Assembly (NCBI RefSeq): GCF_000428045.1
Contig: NZ_ATZE01000015.1
Location: forward strand, 92,860-156,859
DNA: 64,000 nucleotides
Origin: Sedimenticola selenatireducens DSM 17993
Lineage (GTDB): Bacteria; Pseudomonadota; Gammaproteobacteria; Chromatiales; Chromatiaceae
Direction: 5' to 3'
Below are positions 10,554-18,336 of the stretch, in pieces. How positions within the stretch are numbered: position 1 is the first letter of the stretch; every line of letters starts with the position of its first letter. Position numbers and translations under genes: made by a program. The notes below the pieces were generated by a model. The model had not been told where the DNA came from, did no database searches, and worked only from the letters and a program-made list of their open reading frames with translations.

Positions 10554-10645
10554 TACGCATGTACTGAAAAACAACTCGGTACGCACTCCTCCATCCTCCT
10601 TTGGTGGATTTATTAACGCGGCAATCCACTTGCCGCGTTTTTTTT
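10554..10645 (+). ncRNA. candidate small RNA with intrinsic terminator
   Basis: A non-coding stretch of about 92 bases begins just after a TATATT box and ends in a perfect intrinsic terminator pointing rightwards, although both flanking genes (queA and tgt) are on the other strand. The body contains an exposed C-rich tract (CTCCTCCATCCTCC) complementary to Shine-Dalgarno sequences, as in several Hfq-type regulators. No ORF of note is on this strand. The 5' end is inferred. The same DNA can also be read as a structured leader of tgt on the minus strand. Confidence 0.38.
10615..10645 (+). terminator. strong intrinsic terminator (plus strand)
   Basis: Perfect 10-bp stem AACGCGGCAA / TTGCCGCGTT with a 5-base loop, merging into a run of eight T on the plus strand. 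On the minus strand the stem is followed by AATAAATCC rather than a T-run, so it should not terminate the queA-tgt transcript. Confidence 0.8.
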
Positions 10646-10678
10646 GCCCGGAAAATATGAGCGCCACACCCTCCGGGT

Positions 10679-11710
10679 TCATGCCCAATCTGCGCGCTCC
10701 AGAAACATCGCATCACCATAGCTGAAAAAACGATAACGCTGAACCACGGCATGTTGGTATGCCGCCATAATTCGCTCATATCCGGAGAATGCCGCCACCA
10801 GCATCAGCAGGGTGGATTCAGGCAAATGGAAGTTGGTCAGCAGGGCATCAACACTACGGAACCGGTAGCCCGGAGTGATGAACAACCGGGTATCCCCGTA
10901 AAAGGGTTGTATTTCCCCTTCCCGGGACGCGGACTCAAGACTGCGCACACTGGTTGTACCCACCGCCACAACCCGCGCCCCCCGGGCGCGTGCCGCACGG
11001 ACCTGATCACACACCTCCGGACTCACTTCCGCATACTCGCTATGCATGACATGCTCCTCCAAACGGTCGACCCGGACCGGCCTGAAGGTGCCTGCCCCCA
11101 CATGCAGGGTGACGAAGGCACGTTCGACCCCCATGGCATCCAGCCGCGCCAGCATGGCCTGGTCAAAATGGAGACCCGCAGTAGGTGCAGCGACCGCGCC
11201 CTCGCGCTGGGAGTAGACGGTCTGGTAGCGCTCTTCATCCAGCGCCTGATCCTCGCGACTGATGTAGGGAGGGAGCGGCATATGCCCGGTCTGGCACATC
11301 AGTTCATGGAGGTCCACGTCACAAGCGGCAATGACGAACAGATCCTCCTGCCGCCCCTGCACCTCCAGCACATTCCCGTCTTCAAGCAGTATACGGCTGC
11401 CTGCCCTGGGTGACTTGCTGGCCCGGATATGGGCCAGCCCCCGACGAGGCTCCAACACCCGCTCGATCAGCAGTTCAACTTTCCCCCCAGTCGCCTTGGT
11501 ACCAAACAACCTGGCGCGCATTACCCGGGTATCATTGAACACCAGCAGGTCACCGGGATTCAGTAGCGAGGGCAGGTCGGCAAACAGACGATCAACCGGC
11601 CCTTCTCCGCCGCAGGGCAGATGGAGTAGCCGGCTGTCCTGCCGGTTTCCGGTGGGAAACTGGGCGATCAGCTCATCAGGGAGATCATAGTGGAAGTCGC
11701 TTCTCTGCAT
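10679..11710 (-). CDS. queA: S-adenosylmethionine:tRNA ribosyltransferase-isomerase QueA
   Basis: Transfers and isomerises the ribosyl group of SAM onto preQ1-modified tRNA to form epoxyqueuosine. The 343-residue protein has the family N-terminus ([14 protein letters not shown]), the [13 protein letters not shown] motif near residue 55, and the C-terminal [18 protein letters not shown] signature. Family length is about 350. It is the first gene of the queA-tgt-yajC-secDF run. No other gene lies between it and the divergent tRNA-Leu. Confidence 0.96.
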   Translation of the reverse strand: MQRSDFHYDLPDELIAQFPTGNRQDSRLLHLPCGGEGPVDRLFADLPSLLNPGDLLVFNDTRVMRARLFGTKATGGKVELLIERVLEPRRGLAHIRASKSPRAGSRILLEDGNVLEVQGRQEDLFVIAACDVDLHELMCQTGHMPLPPYISREDQALDEERYQTVYSQREGAVAAPTAGLHFDQAMLARLDAMGVERAFVTLHVGAGTFRPVRVDRLEEHVMHSEYAEVSPEVCDQVRAARARGARVVAVGTTSVRSLESASREGEIQPFYGDTRLFITPGYRFRSVDALLTNFHLPESTLLMLVAAFSGYERIMAAYQHAVVQRYRFFSYGDAMFLERADWA

Positions 11711-11772
11711 GGGGCGCGCATCTTACCATAGACTGCCGTAGCGCCAAGGCTTCTGTGGTTACCACCGAGGGA

Positions 11773-11800
11773 TTGCACTGCCCCATGAAAAGATTATACT
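11773..11800 (+). promoter_or_regulatory. promoter of tRNA-Leu
   Basis: TTGCAC and TATACT separated by 16 bases, ending 15 bases before the mature 5' end of the tRNA. A GC-rich stretch (ACGCCTC) follows the -10 box, resembling a stringent discriminator. Confidence 0.6.
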
Positions 11801-11815
11801 ACGCCTCTTCAATCT

Positions 11816-11902
11816 GCCGGGGTGGTGAAATTGGTAGACACAGGGGATTCAAAATCCCCCGGGGGCAACCCCTTGTCGGTTCGAGTCCGACCCTCGGTAC
11901 CA
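11816..11902 (+). tRNA. tRNA-Leu (anticodon CAA)
   Basis: 87-base class II tRNA with encoded CCA. The anticodon loop TTCAAAA on a GGGGA/TCCCC stem gives anticodon CAA, reading UUG. A long variable arm follows (CGGGGGCAACCCCTTG), then T-arm GTCGG-TTCGAGT-CCGAC. The acceptor stem GCCGGGG/CCTCGGT includes a terminal G-U pair, which is slightly unusual. It closely resembles E. coli leuX, a frequent island integration site. Confidence 0.95.
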
Positions 11903-11912
11903 CTTAAATATC

Positions 11913-11949
11913 AAAGGCTTATTGCCGTTATTCGGCGTAGGCCTTTTTT
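11913..11949 (+). terminator. intrinsic terminator after tRNA-Leu
   Basis: Stem AAAGGC / GCCTTT with an inner GCCG / CGGC stem, followed by a T-run, starting 10 bases after the tRNA. It fits a monocistronic tRNA transcript. Confidence 0.75.
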
Positions 11950-12247
11950 ATTGTGTGCGACACCAGGTAGCAAACAGGCAGCAAAATGCCCACAGGCCAG
12001 CTCACGCCAGATGAATGCAGGAAAGCGTTACTACTGACTGATTTTTGGCATCCAGCTTGGCCAGCGGGCTTGGCGGCTGAGGCGGCCGAAATCCTTGCTA
12101 CAGCGCAAATCCTCTCCGGAAAACAGAAATTATTACCATCCACCGCAATATTTGTCCGTTGTTTGTCGGTCTATTAACAAGATGGGCTCAAACATTCAGT
12201 AGTGCATTGGCCCCAGAGAAAACGCCGCTTTCATCAAAGGCAAGCAT
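11950..12247. other. intergenic region, no supported gene
   Basis: About 300 bases between the tRNA terminator and the glutaredoxin gene. Short ORFs exist on both strands (63-71 codons) but overlap each other, lack ribosome sites and show no recognisable features. No integrase and no second copy of the tRNA 3' end was seen. Confidence 0.5.
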
Positions 12248-12886
12248 ATGGAAAACCATCGGATCGTAGTCACCCTGTTTCGCTGGGCGGGTGCCTGGGG
12301 ACCGTTCAAGGTCAACATCCCCTGTGGCGAATGTTCGTTATCCAAAGATGTCATTCTTGACACACTATCCACAGAACTGGCTGGAATACCGGTCGATCTG
12401 GATATTCGGGAGTGGTTAAGCGAGTGGTGGAAACCGCTATTGAAAGGAGGATGGCATGCACCCATCGTTATGGTCGAGGGCAAGGTAATCGCCCAGGGCC
12501 ATGCCCTCAATCGTGGCATTCTCACCCAAGCCGTCATCGAGGCCTATTCGCATACAGCCATGGTCACCGGCAATCATCTGTTTGGCAAGGAAAGTTGTCC
12601 GCACTGCAAACGCGCCAAGGGATACCTGGAAAAGGCCGGCATCAGCTACACGTATCATGACGTAGTCAAAAACCCCCATGATCTTTATGAGATGCTGGCA
12701 AGGGTCAAACCCATCATCGGGCCCAAGACACCGATCACCGTTCCCCAGATCTGGATTGAAGGTAGCTACATCGGTGGCGCCGATCAGCTAAGTAAAATCG
12801 TTCACCAACAAGTGACTCCCAATTTTGATCGCGGTAAGTGCTCTCTATCCCCTCAAAATCGGAAACTAGCCGAAGACCCAGCTTAA
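12248..12886 (+). CDS. two-domain glutaredoxin-like protein
   Basis: The C-terminal half (about residues 105-190) is a dithiol glutaredoxin: active site CPHC at about residues 117-120, the cis-proline segment TVPQIWIEG and the glutathione-binding YIGGADQL. The N-terminal half (residues 1-100) has its own CGEC motif near residues 26-29 and a thioredoxin-fold-like pattern ending GWHAPIVMVEGKVIAQGHAL, so the protein may carry two redox centres. At 212 residues it is about twice the size of a simple glutaredoxin. There is no signal peptide, so it is cytoplasmic. It stands alone downstream of tRNA-Leu; the partner is unknown. Confidence 0.8.
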   Translation: MENHRIVVTLFRWAGAWGPFKVNIPCGECSLSKDVILDTLSTELAGIPVDLDIREWLSEWWKPLLKGGWHAPIVMVEGKVIAQGHALNRGILTQAVIEAYSHTAMVTGNHLFGKESCPHCKRAKGYLEKAGISYTYHDVVKNPHDLYEMLARVKPIIGPKTPITVPQIWIEGSYIGGADQLSKIVHQQVTPNFDRGKCSLSPQNRKLAEDPA

Positions 12887-13170
12887 ACCGCCATCTTCTG
12901 GGTACCGCATCCGTCAGTATTCCTGGCAAAACCTTGCCGCTGCACATCCCTTTCTGCAAGGATGTGGGGAGTCCGAACGGATTCTAATACATCACTCTTT
13001 TGTCGAATGTTTATCGAATCTGTGCGGTTGTATTCCCGTCGCCTGCCGCCAAGCACGCATCAACACTACCTTACGCAGGGTTGTATCAATCCGCTTATCC
13101 TCATTTGGTCTAGAATAATAAATAGCCAATCGCCGCAGCGAATCGGCTAGAACCGAAGAAGGAGAATGCG
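12887..13170. other. intergenic region before the lipoprotein gene
   Basis: 284 bases without a supported gene. The last part is AT-rich (TCTAGAATAATAAATAG) and could hold the promoter of the lipoprotein gene, followed by a small hairpin (AATCGCCG...CGAATCGG-like) and a strong ribosome site. Confidence 0.35.
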
Positions 13171-13770
13171 ATGATGCAGACTTCCAGGCACCTGTTTTCA
13201 GCTCTCCCCACATTTTTGCCAACAAATAGAACGGCCGGCGCAAAGAAGCCTCTTCCAAGCCAACGATTCAGGCCAGGCGTTGAAGCAACGAAGCACAAAT
13301 ATCGCACCATCATTTTTGCTGGTGTCGTCGCCCTACTCTCCAACGGCTGTGCCAGCAACGGATCGGACAAACAGACGATAGGCGCTATAACCGGCGCTGT
13401 TATCGGCGGTGTAATTGGCAACCAGATCGGCAGTGGCAGCGGCCGGACGCTCGCAACTGGTGCAGGGGTTCTTCTCGGCGCACTCGCAGGTAGCCGAATC
13501 GGCAGTTACCTGGAGGAGCAGGACCGCATGAAACAAGCAAAGGCTACCGCCGAGGCGCTCGACAACACGGAACGGAATGAGGTGGCCTGGCAAAATCCCG
13601 ACAGCGGTGTAAAGGGAACGGTCGAGGCCGAACCCGTCGTAGTCGATAGGCAGGCCAATCTGCAGTGCCGCGTGGTAAAGCAGAAAGTCCGACTGTCGGA
13701 CGGCCAGACAATGGATGAAGACCTGAAGTTCTGCCGGGGACCCGGAGACGACTGGGAGCTCTCCACATGA
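13171..13770 (+). CDS. glycine-zipper (2TM) surface lipoprotein
   Basis: Envelope protein of 199 residues with a hydrophobic stretch ending in a lipobox (LLSNGC, Cys near residue 60) and a glycine-zipper region at about residues 70-112 (IGAITGAVIGGVIGNQIG), as in SlyB/OsmB-type and glycine-zipper 2TM proteins. The C-terminal 80 residues are polar with two cysteines. The start has an excellent AGAAGGAG site six bases upstream, so the 40-residue charged segment before the hydrophobic core appears real, although it is unusually long for a lipoprotein signal. Expected location is the outer membrane or periplasm. Role unknown. Confidence 0.75.
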   Translation: MMQTSRHLFSALPTFLPTNRTAGAKKPLPSQRFRPGVEATKHKYRTIIFAGVVALLSNGCASNGSDKQTIGAITGAVIGGVIGNQIGSGSGRTLATGAGVLLGALAGSRIGSYLEEQDRMKQAKATAEALDNTERNEVAWQNPDSGVKGTVEAEPVVVDRQANLQCRVVKQKVRLSDGQTMDEDLKFCRGPGDDWELST

Positions 13771-13869
13771 TTATCGGCAAACCGGTTTCACCCCCCTTTA
13801 ACCAGGCACCATTGTCACGGCAGTCATATCCATTCCCAATCACCGACACGATAAGTTGAGGCTGACCCC

Positions 13870-15333
13870 TTGATACGCAACGGCACAAGCCAGCACTGTA
13901 ATATTTTGGTGATCGCTTGGGCCTTGCTAACGCTCGCCCTTGCGCCCAATGCGCAATCTGCAGACCAAAATGCTGGTGACGCAGGCATCAAGATTGTCCT
14001 GCGCAATGCAGTATCCGGGGATCGACCCGCCGACCCGGCTGAGTTCGCGGATATTCTCATCGTCAGGGATCGTCGATCAATCCCGGTCGTGCCCAACATG
14101 CGCCTGCGTCCGGGCGACCTTGTTTCCACCGGCAATCTTGAAGCGGTAATTACCTTCAACGGTGACGAAAAAGAGCTTATCGTTGGCAGTAACAGCCAGA
14201 TTGACATCCTGAACCCTTCGATCAGAGCGGTTATCGGTGAGGTGGTCGTGAAAATTAAAACCGGGGTGACCAAAGCAGCCACCGCAACACGTGACCTGTT
14301 CCGTGTTGAAGGCGAATTCGTCCGCGCAGCGGCCGAGGGCACGATTTTCTATTTCCGCACCTCAGCGGAGGCAACGGAGGTCCGTGTGTTCGAGGGGCGG
14401 GTACGCATGGAACCCAATCTTAACGAGGCGGAATCACTCTTGCTGGAAGCGGGGGAAATCGCGACCTACCAGCCGAATAAAACACCGGTAAAACACCGGA
14501 TGAGCAGCGACCAGATCAATGAGATCCTGGTTAAGGTACGTCGGGTCGAGCATGCAGTCCCGCCCTATTCCGGGCGCCAGATCATGCCGCCGCCAGAACC
14601 GCAACCGGTGGTACCAAAGCCACCCGACACCCCGGTGATTACTGCGTCAACAGACAGACCTGAACTCGTGCAGGAGGTAAAACGCCTGCTGCTTGCATTG
14701 GGTTACGACCCGGGTCCACTGAACACAAACGAGAACGAATCCACCACGGCCGCCGTACGCGCATTCAAACAAAGTCGTAATTTGCCCGGACCGGCACAAA
14801 TTGATGAGCCACTCGCCCGAGTACTGAGAACTGAGAAAAATACGCTCGACAGACGCCAGCCGCTGCCACCGCTGGACCGCGGATCGATTAAAGGCATAGA
14901 TGCAGCCGCGGGCAAAAAAGTATACACAAAGAACGTCATGACGGCCGATGAGCTGATCGAGTGTATTCGCCAGGACCAGCGGGCCGAAGCAGGGAAATCA
15001 GCACTGGACGCGACCATGGCAGAGCTGGATGCCAGAAAAAAGCTACTGGAGAATTTGGCAGAGGCACTGGATCAGCTGTACAAAAATCTGGATCGATCCG
15101 ATCAGACTGCCGTGGACAGCTACAATGCAAGAATTACCGACTACCAGTTACTGGCAGAAAAATTCAATACAGAAGAGATTGGAAGACACAGAGAGCTGTT
15201 GAAGTCGTACAACGACGCACTGAATGCATGCGAAAAGATGTGCGCCAACCGGCAATACTATATTGATGATTACCTGGTGGCGCGGGATACACTTCGATTG
15301 AAAGAGCCGCACGACTCACGCTGCGGGATATGA
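13870..15333 (+). CDS. secreted FecR-domain protein with peptidoglycan-binding domain
   Basis: 487 residues. A signal peptide (about residues 1-30, ending NAQSA) is followed by a FecR-type domain (residues ~45-205, with MRLRPGDLVSTGNLEAVITF and FEGRVRMEPNL), a Pro-rich linker, a PG_binding_1-like helical repeat (residues ~262-310, VKRLLLALGYDPGPLNTNE) and a helical, probably coiled-coil C-terminus with paired cysteines. The start is TTG. Such proteins lie in the periplasm and may bind cell wall. It is convergent with the TIR-CHASE2 gene 51 bases away; FecR proteins often neighbour CHASE2 proteins, which suggests a shared signalling role. That link is inference. Confidence 0.75.
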   Translation: MIRNGTSQHCNILVIAWALLTLALAPNAQSADQNAGDAGIKIVLRNAVSGDRPADPAEFADILIVRDRRSIPVVPNMRLRPGDLVSTGNLEAVITFNGDEKELIVGSNSQIDILNPSIRAVIGEVVVKIKTGVTKAATATRDLFRVEGEFVRAAAEGTIFYFRTSAEATEVRVFEGRVRMEPNLNEAESLLLEAGEIATYQPNKTPVKHRMSSDQINEILVKVRRVEHAVPPYSGRQIMPPPEPQPVVPKPPDTPVITASTDRPELVQEVKRLLLALGYDPGPLNTNENESTTAAVRAFKQSRNLPGPAQIDEPLARVLRTEKNTLDRRQPLPPLDRGSIKGIDAAAGKKVYTKNVMTADELIECIRQDQRAEAGKSALDATMAELDARKKLLENLAEALDQLYKNLDRSDQTAVDSYNARITDYQLLAEKFNTEEIGRHRELLKSYNDALNACEKMCANRQYYIDDYLVARDTLRLKEPHDSRCGI

Positions 15334-15384
15334 CCTGACGGCTGTTGAAAAGAGGAATGGCCACAACAGTGGCCATGTCACCTT

Positions 15385-17100
15385 TCATACCAGCCACTTG
15401 GTGGAAAAACGCCGGAACAACAGGTACGCGACAGTCAGGGTAAACAGGTCGTAGGCAGTATGTAGCAGAAGATTCTCCTCGGCGACCAGATAAACCGATA
15501 ACAGCAGATATAAAAACATCAGCACAGCGAATACCAGACGACGAAAATAAGCGGGCCTGCCAAACAGCTTTATTCCCAGCCAGGCCCCCAGGCTGGATAT
15601 TGCCAGCATCAGAAAAACCTGAGGGTAGACGCCCAATGGCCGGACTATCCGGTTTGTTACAAGCGTGTTGATCGCATCGGCGTATAGTTCGTAACCGTAA
15701 CGCTGTTCCGGCCCGAGGCCGTAGGCAACAGTAAACTCCTCTTCGGGGGCCTCAAGGCCAACAATTACCGTTCGCCCCCGGATTATGTTTCCGTCAAATT
15801 GACCGGCCAGGACGGCGTTCATATCTATGCGCCTGTCATATGCACGTAACGCCGCCAAAGGACTGAGACGCAACAGGATCAGCGCCGACTGCGTATCTGG
15901 ATTCATTGCCTTACACCCTTTGGGCGTTGCGTGAATCCGCTCCAGCAGGGAGATCGGGTATTGGAGTTTCCTTCCATCGCCTGCGGCAAGCGTCAGCGAG
16001 TTCGATTCCGGGTTGAGGGAGTCGACGGAAACCCGTCCGGCGGCTCCCAGCAATGCGATACCCGGAAGACTGCTAATCCGATCCGGTTCATTCCTGGATT
16101 CCGCCTCCCGGTAATTCATCGCTATCGGCATCATCATCGTGTAACCGAGGCGTCTGCCCACGCAGACCAGGCCGAGCCCACCGACTGATTCCGCCAGTAT
16201 TTTTACCGCCCGCGGCTTTCTCTCTTCCAGCTCAGCGAACCCGAAGAACACGCTTGTTCCCGCATCTGCCGCCGCCTCGAATGCGGCCGATAACGTTTCA
16301 TCCTGATCACGTGATTCATGAAAAACAAGATCCAGGAGGATGGCGCCGGCACCGGCTTCAGTAAGTCTGGATATCAGTTCGGCGTAGGTGGCGCGGGCAG
16401 AGGGTGCATGCGTATTAAAGGTCCCGGGTATGGCAACCAGCGATACATTTGCTTCGAGCTGCGCGGGGAAGAGCATATCGGCCAGTGCGAGCGACCATGT
16501 GGTGGTGCGCGTCTCCAGGGTGAAGAGATCCAGAAGACCGACCCACAGAATAACCAGCATCAGCAGCGTAATTGCCGGAACCGACCAGCGCTTGGACCGT
16601 TCCAGCACGCGGCGTCCCTGTTCCCAACGCAGCTTCTCGCGCAGGCCGCGCCCGGTTATCCGGGCGATCAGATTCTCCAGGTCGGCATTAAAGGTCTCAT
16701 GCCGAATACTGAGTGTCTGCATCCCGGCAAGCGGGGAGAGTAGCGCGGGCAGCTCTTCGTTAGCCAGTGGCGGGACATCCTCGAGCAGCACGGGTATCAG
16801 TTTTTTTTTCTTCTCCAGCGCTGACGCTATCTCCCACCTGGTCACGTCATCGGGATTGTCAAGACGTCGAACCCCGTTGGGTTCGGTCATCGTCAGCCAT
16901 TCGCGTCCGATGAGGACTATCATGATATCCGATGAATCTATTCGCGCACCGAGCACATTGCGCCAGTTTTCACCGGCAGGAATACCCTCGACATCCATGA
17001 AAATATCCCAATCCGACTGCGCGGCCCGCAGACGGTCGTATACCAGCCGGGAGTAGCCGGAACTCTCTTTTCGCCTGTAACTGATAAAGACTTTTTTCAT
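15385..17100 (-). CDS. TIR domain - CHASE2 sensor membrane protein
   Basis: 571 residues joining an N-terminal cytoplasmic TIR domain (about 1-140: KKVFISYRRKESSGYSRLV, DIFMDVEGIPAGENW, DIMIVLIGREWL) to a CHASE2 extracytoplasmic sensor. A membrane helix at about 185-205 precedes the CHASE2 region (ATYAELISRLTEAGAGAILL; YGYELYADAINTLVTNRIV), and three membrane helices end the protein, the usual CHASE2 layout. In bacterial TIR proteins a Glu in the third helix is catalytic for NAD cleavage; Glu90 (TRWEIASAL) is the candidate here. I chose MKKVFISYRR because AAGGCGGG precedes it. CHASE2 is normally tied to cyclases, kinases or GGDEF outputs, so a TIR output is unusual. Confidence 0.85.
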   Translation of the reverse strand: MKKVFISYRRKESSGYSRLVYDRLRAAQSDWDIFMDVEGIPAGENWRNVLGARIDSSDIMIVLIGREWLTMTEPNGVRRLDNPDDVTRWEIASALEKKKKLIPVLLEDVPPLANEELPALLSPLAGMQTLSIRHETFNADLENLIARITGRGLREKLRWEQGRRVLERSKRWSVPAITLLMLVILWVGLLDLFTLETRTTTWSLALADMLFPAQLEANVSLVAIPGTFNTHAPSARATYAELISRLTEAGAGAILLDLVFHESRDQDETLSAAFEAAADAGTSVFFGFAELEERKPRAVKILAESVGGLGLVCVGRRLGYTMMMPIAMNYREAESRNEPDRISSLPGIALLGAAGRVSVDSLNPESNSLTLAAGDGRKLQYPISLLERIHATPKGCKAMNPDTQSALILLRLSPLAALRAYDRRIDMNAVLAGQFDGNIIRGRTVIVGLEAPEEEFTVAYGLGPEQRYGYELYADAINTLVTNRIVRPLGVYPQVFLMLAISSLGAWLGIKLFGRPAYFRRLVFAVLMFLYLLLSVYLVAEENLLLHTAYDLFTLTVAYLLFRRFSTKWLV

Positions 17101-17230
17101 CAACCCGCCTTGCACGGAACAGGACCGACGGCGCCAAAATGGGTCGAGTCCCAACCAGGATTGGTTGGATCCATTTCAACCTGCTGACCCGGATAACCCC
17201 GAATCTCGTCTGCAGCCAGCGGCACGCGCT

Positions 17231-17250
17231 ATTGGACGGATTTGTCCAAT
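17231..17250. repeat. 7-bp inverted repeat at the end of the SDR gene
   Basis: ATTGGAC and GTCCAAT arms around a 6-base loop, touching the SDR stop codon. It lacks a T-run in the SDR direction. It may stabilise the 3' end of the SDR message or be a weak terminator. Confidence 0.35.
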
Positions 17251-18071
17251 CAATCTAAAAACAGGTCCTGGTACAATTTCCCCTTGGGATTGACAGCATA
17301 CTGAGCGAAATCCGTGATTCCCGTTTCGGTCAAGACTTCGTCGTCGATAAAGAAATTACCCGTACATTCGCGGCTTTTACGTATCAGGATAGCGTAGGCG
17401 GCGTCGGCCACAATAGCGGGCTTGCGACAATTCTCAGGCTTTACCATATCACCGAGCATGGCGACTGCCGCCGTGTAGATTACAGTGCGCGGCCATAGCG
17501 CATTGACCGCCACACCCTGCTTTCGAAACTCCTCCGACATGCCCAGAACGCACATACTCATGCCGTACTTGGCAATGGTGTAAGCAGTATGATTTTTAAA
17601 CCAGTGAGGCTTCATTAACAGCGGCGGGGACAGCGTAAGGATATGCGGATTCTCTGCCTTGAGAAGATGCGGCAGACAGGCCTGAGAGCTCGCAAAGGTT
17701 CCGCGGGCATTGACTTGGTTCATCAGGTCGTAGCGTTTCATCGGCGTCTCCAGCGTGCCGGTGAGGCTGATGGCACTGGCGTTGTTGACGAGAATGTCGA
17801 TGCCGCCAAACAGATCCACCGCCTGACGCACCGCCTCAGCAATCTGCGCCTCATCACGAATATCGGTCTGCACCGGCAGCGCCTTGCCGCCCGCCGCCTC
17901 AATCTCCGCTGCCGCAGTGAAGATAGTCCCTGGCAGCTTGGGATGAGGTTGGATGGTCTTGGCGGCGATAACGATATTGGCCCCATCCTGTGCGGCGCGC
18001 AATGCAATTGCCAATCCAATGCCCCGCGTAGCGCCGGTAATGAAAATGGTCTTACCCTGCAAAGAGCCCAT
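17250..18071 (-). CDS. short-chain dehydrogenase/reductase (HSDL2-like)
   Basis: Classical SDR of 273 residues. The cofactor-binding motif TGATRGIG is at about residues 11-18, the NNAS motif near residue 96, and the catalytic Tyr and Lys lie in YTIAKYG near residue 163; a serine occurs in the LTLSPPL strand. The sequence resembles the hydroxysteroid dehydrogenase-like 2 group, whose substrates are poorly defined. No signal peptide. The unrelated TIR-CHASE2 gene follows 149 bases downstream on the same strand. Confidence 0.88.
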   Translation of the reverse strand: MGSLQGKTIFITGATRGIGLAIALRAAQDGANIVIAAKTIQPHPKLPGTIFTAAAEIEAAGGKALPVQTDIRDEAQIAEAVRQAVDLFGGIDILVNNASAISLTGTLETPMKRYDLMNQVNARGTFASSQACLPHLLKAENPHILTLSPPLLMKPHWFKNHTAYTIAKYGMSMCVLGMSEEFRKQGVAVNALWPRTVIYTAAVAMLGDMVKPENCRKPAIVADAAYAILIRKSRECTGNFFIDDEVLTETGITDFAQYAVNPKGKLYQDLFLD

Positions 18072-18209
18072 GTTATCTCTCCTTACGCCTGTGCCACCGA
18101 AACAAAACGCTACAGTGCAGAGTTTTCGTTTTGGCGATCGATTTTGAAGCGACTAGCCTTTCCGATCAGGTATTCAAGCACTAATAAAGAAAGATAGCCC
18201 CTGATCTTG

Positions 18210-18249
18210 ATGGTGTCGATGCTCAGAGTGTGCTGAGCATCGACACCAT
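18210..18249. repeat. perfect 17-bp inverted repeat
   Basis: Arms ATGGTGTCGATGCTCAG and CTGAGCATCGACACCAT with a 6-base loop, in the gap upstream of the SDR gene. No T-run on either side, so a standard intrinsic terminator is unlikely. It could be an operator, an mRNA-stabilising hairpin or a relic of a repeat family. No second copy was noticed in the window. Confidence 0.75.
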
Positions 18250-18336
18250 ATGCTGATCGGCTGTTTGTAGTGGCACATAGATAGTGCCCATGGTGAACAG
18301 GACATCACGCGGCTAAAAAACCGCTATGAGCCTCGA

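Noticed and set aside
11816..11949. Attachment site or integrase for an island at tRNA-Leu
   Set aside because: The tRNA is intact, but no repeated tRNA 3' end and no integrase gene was found in the window.
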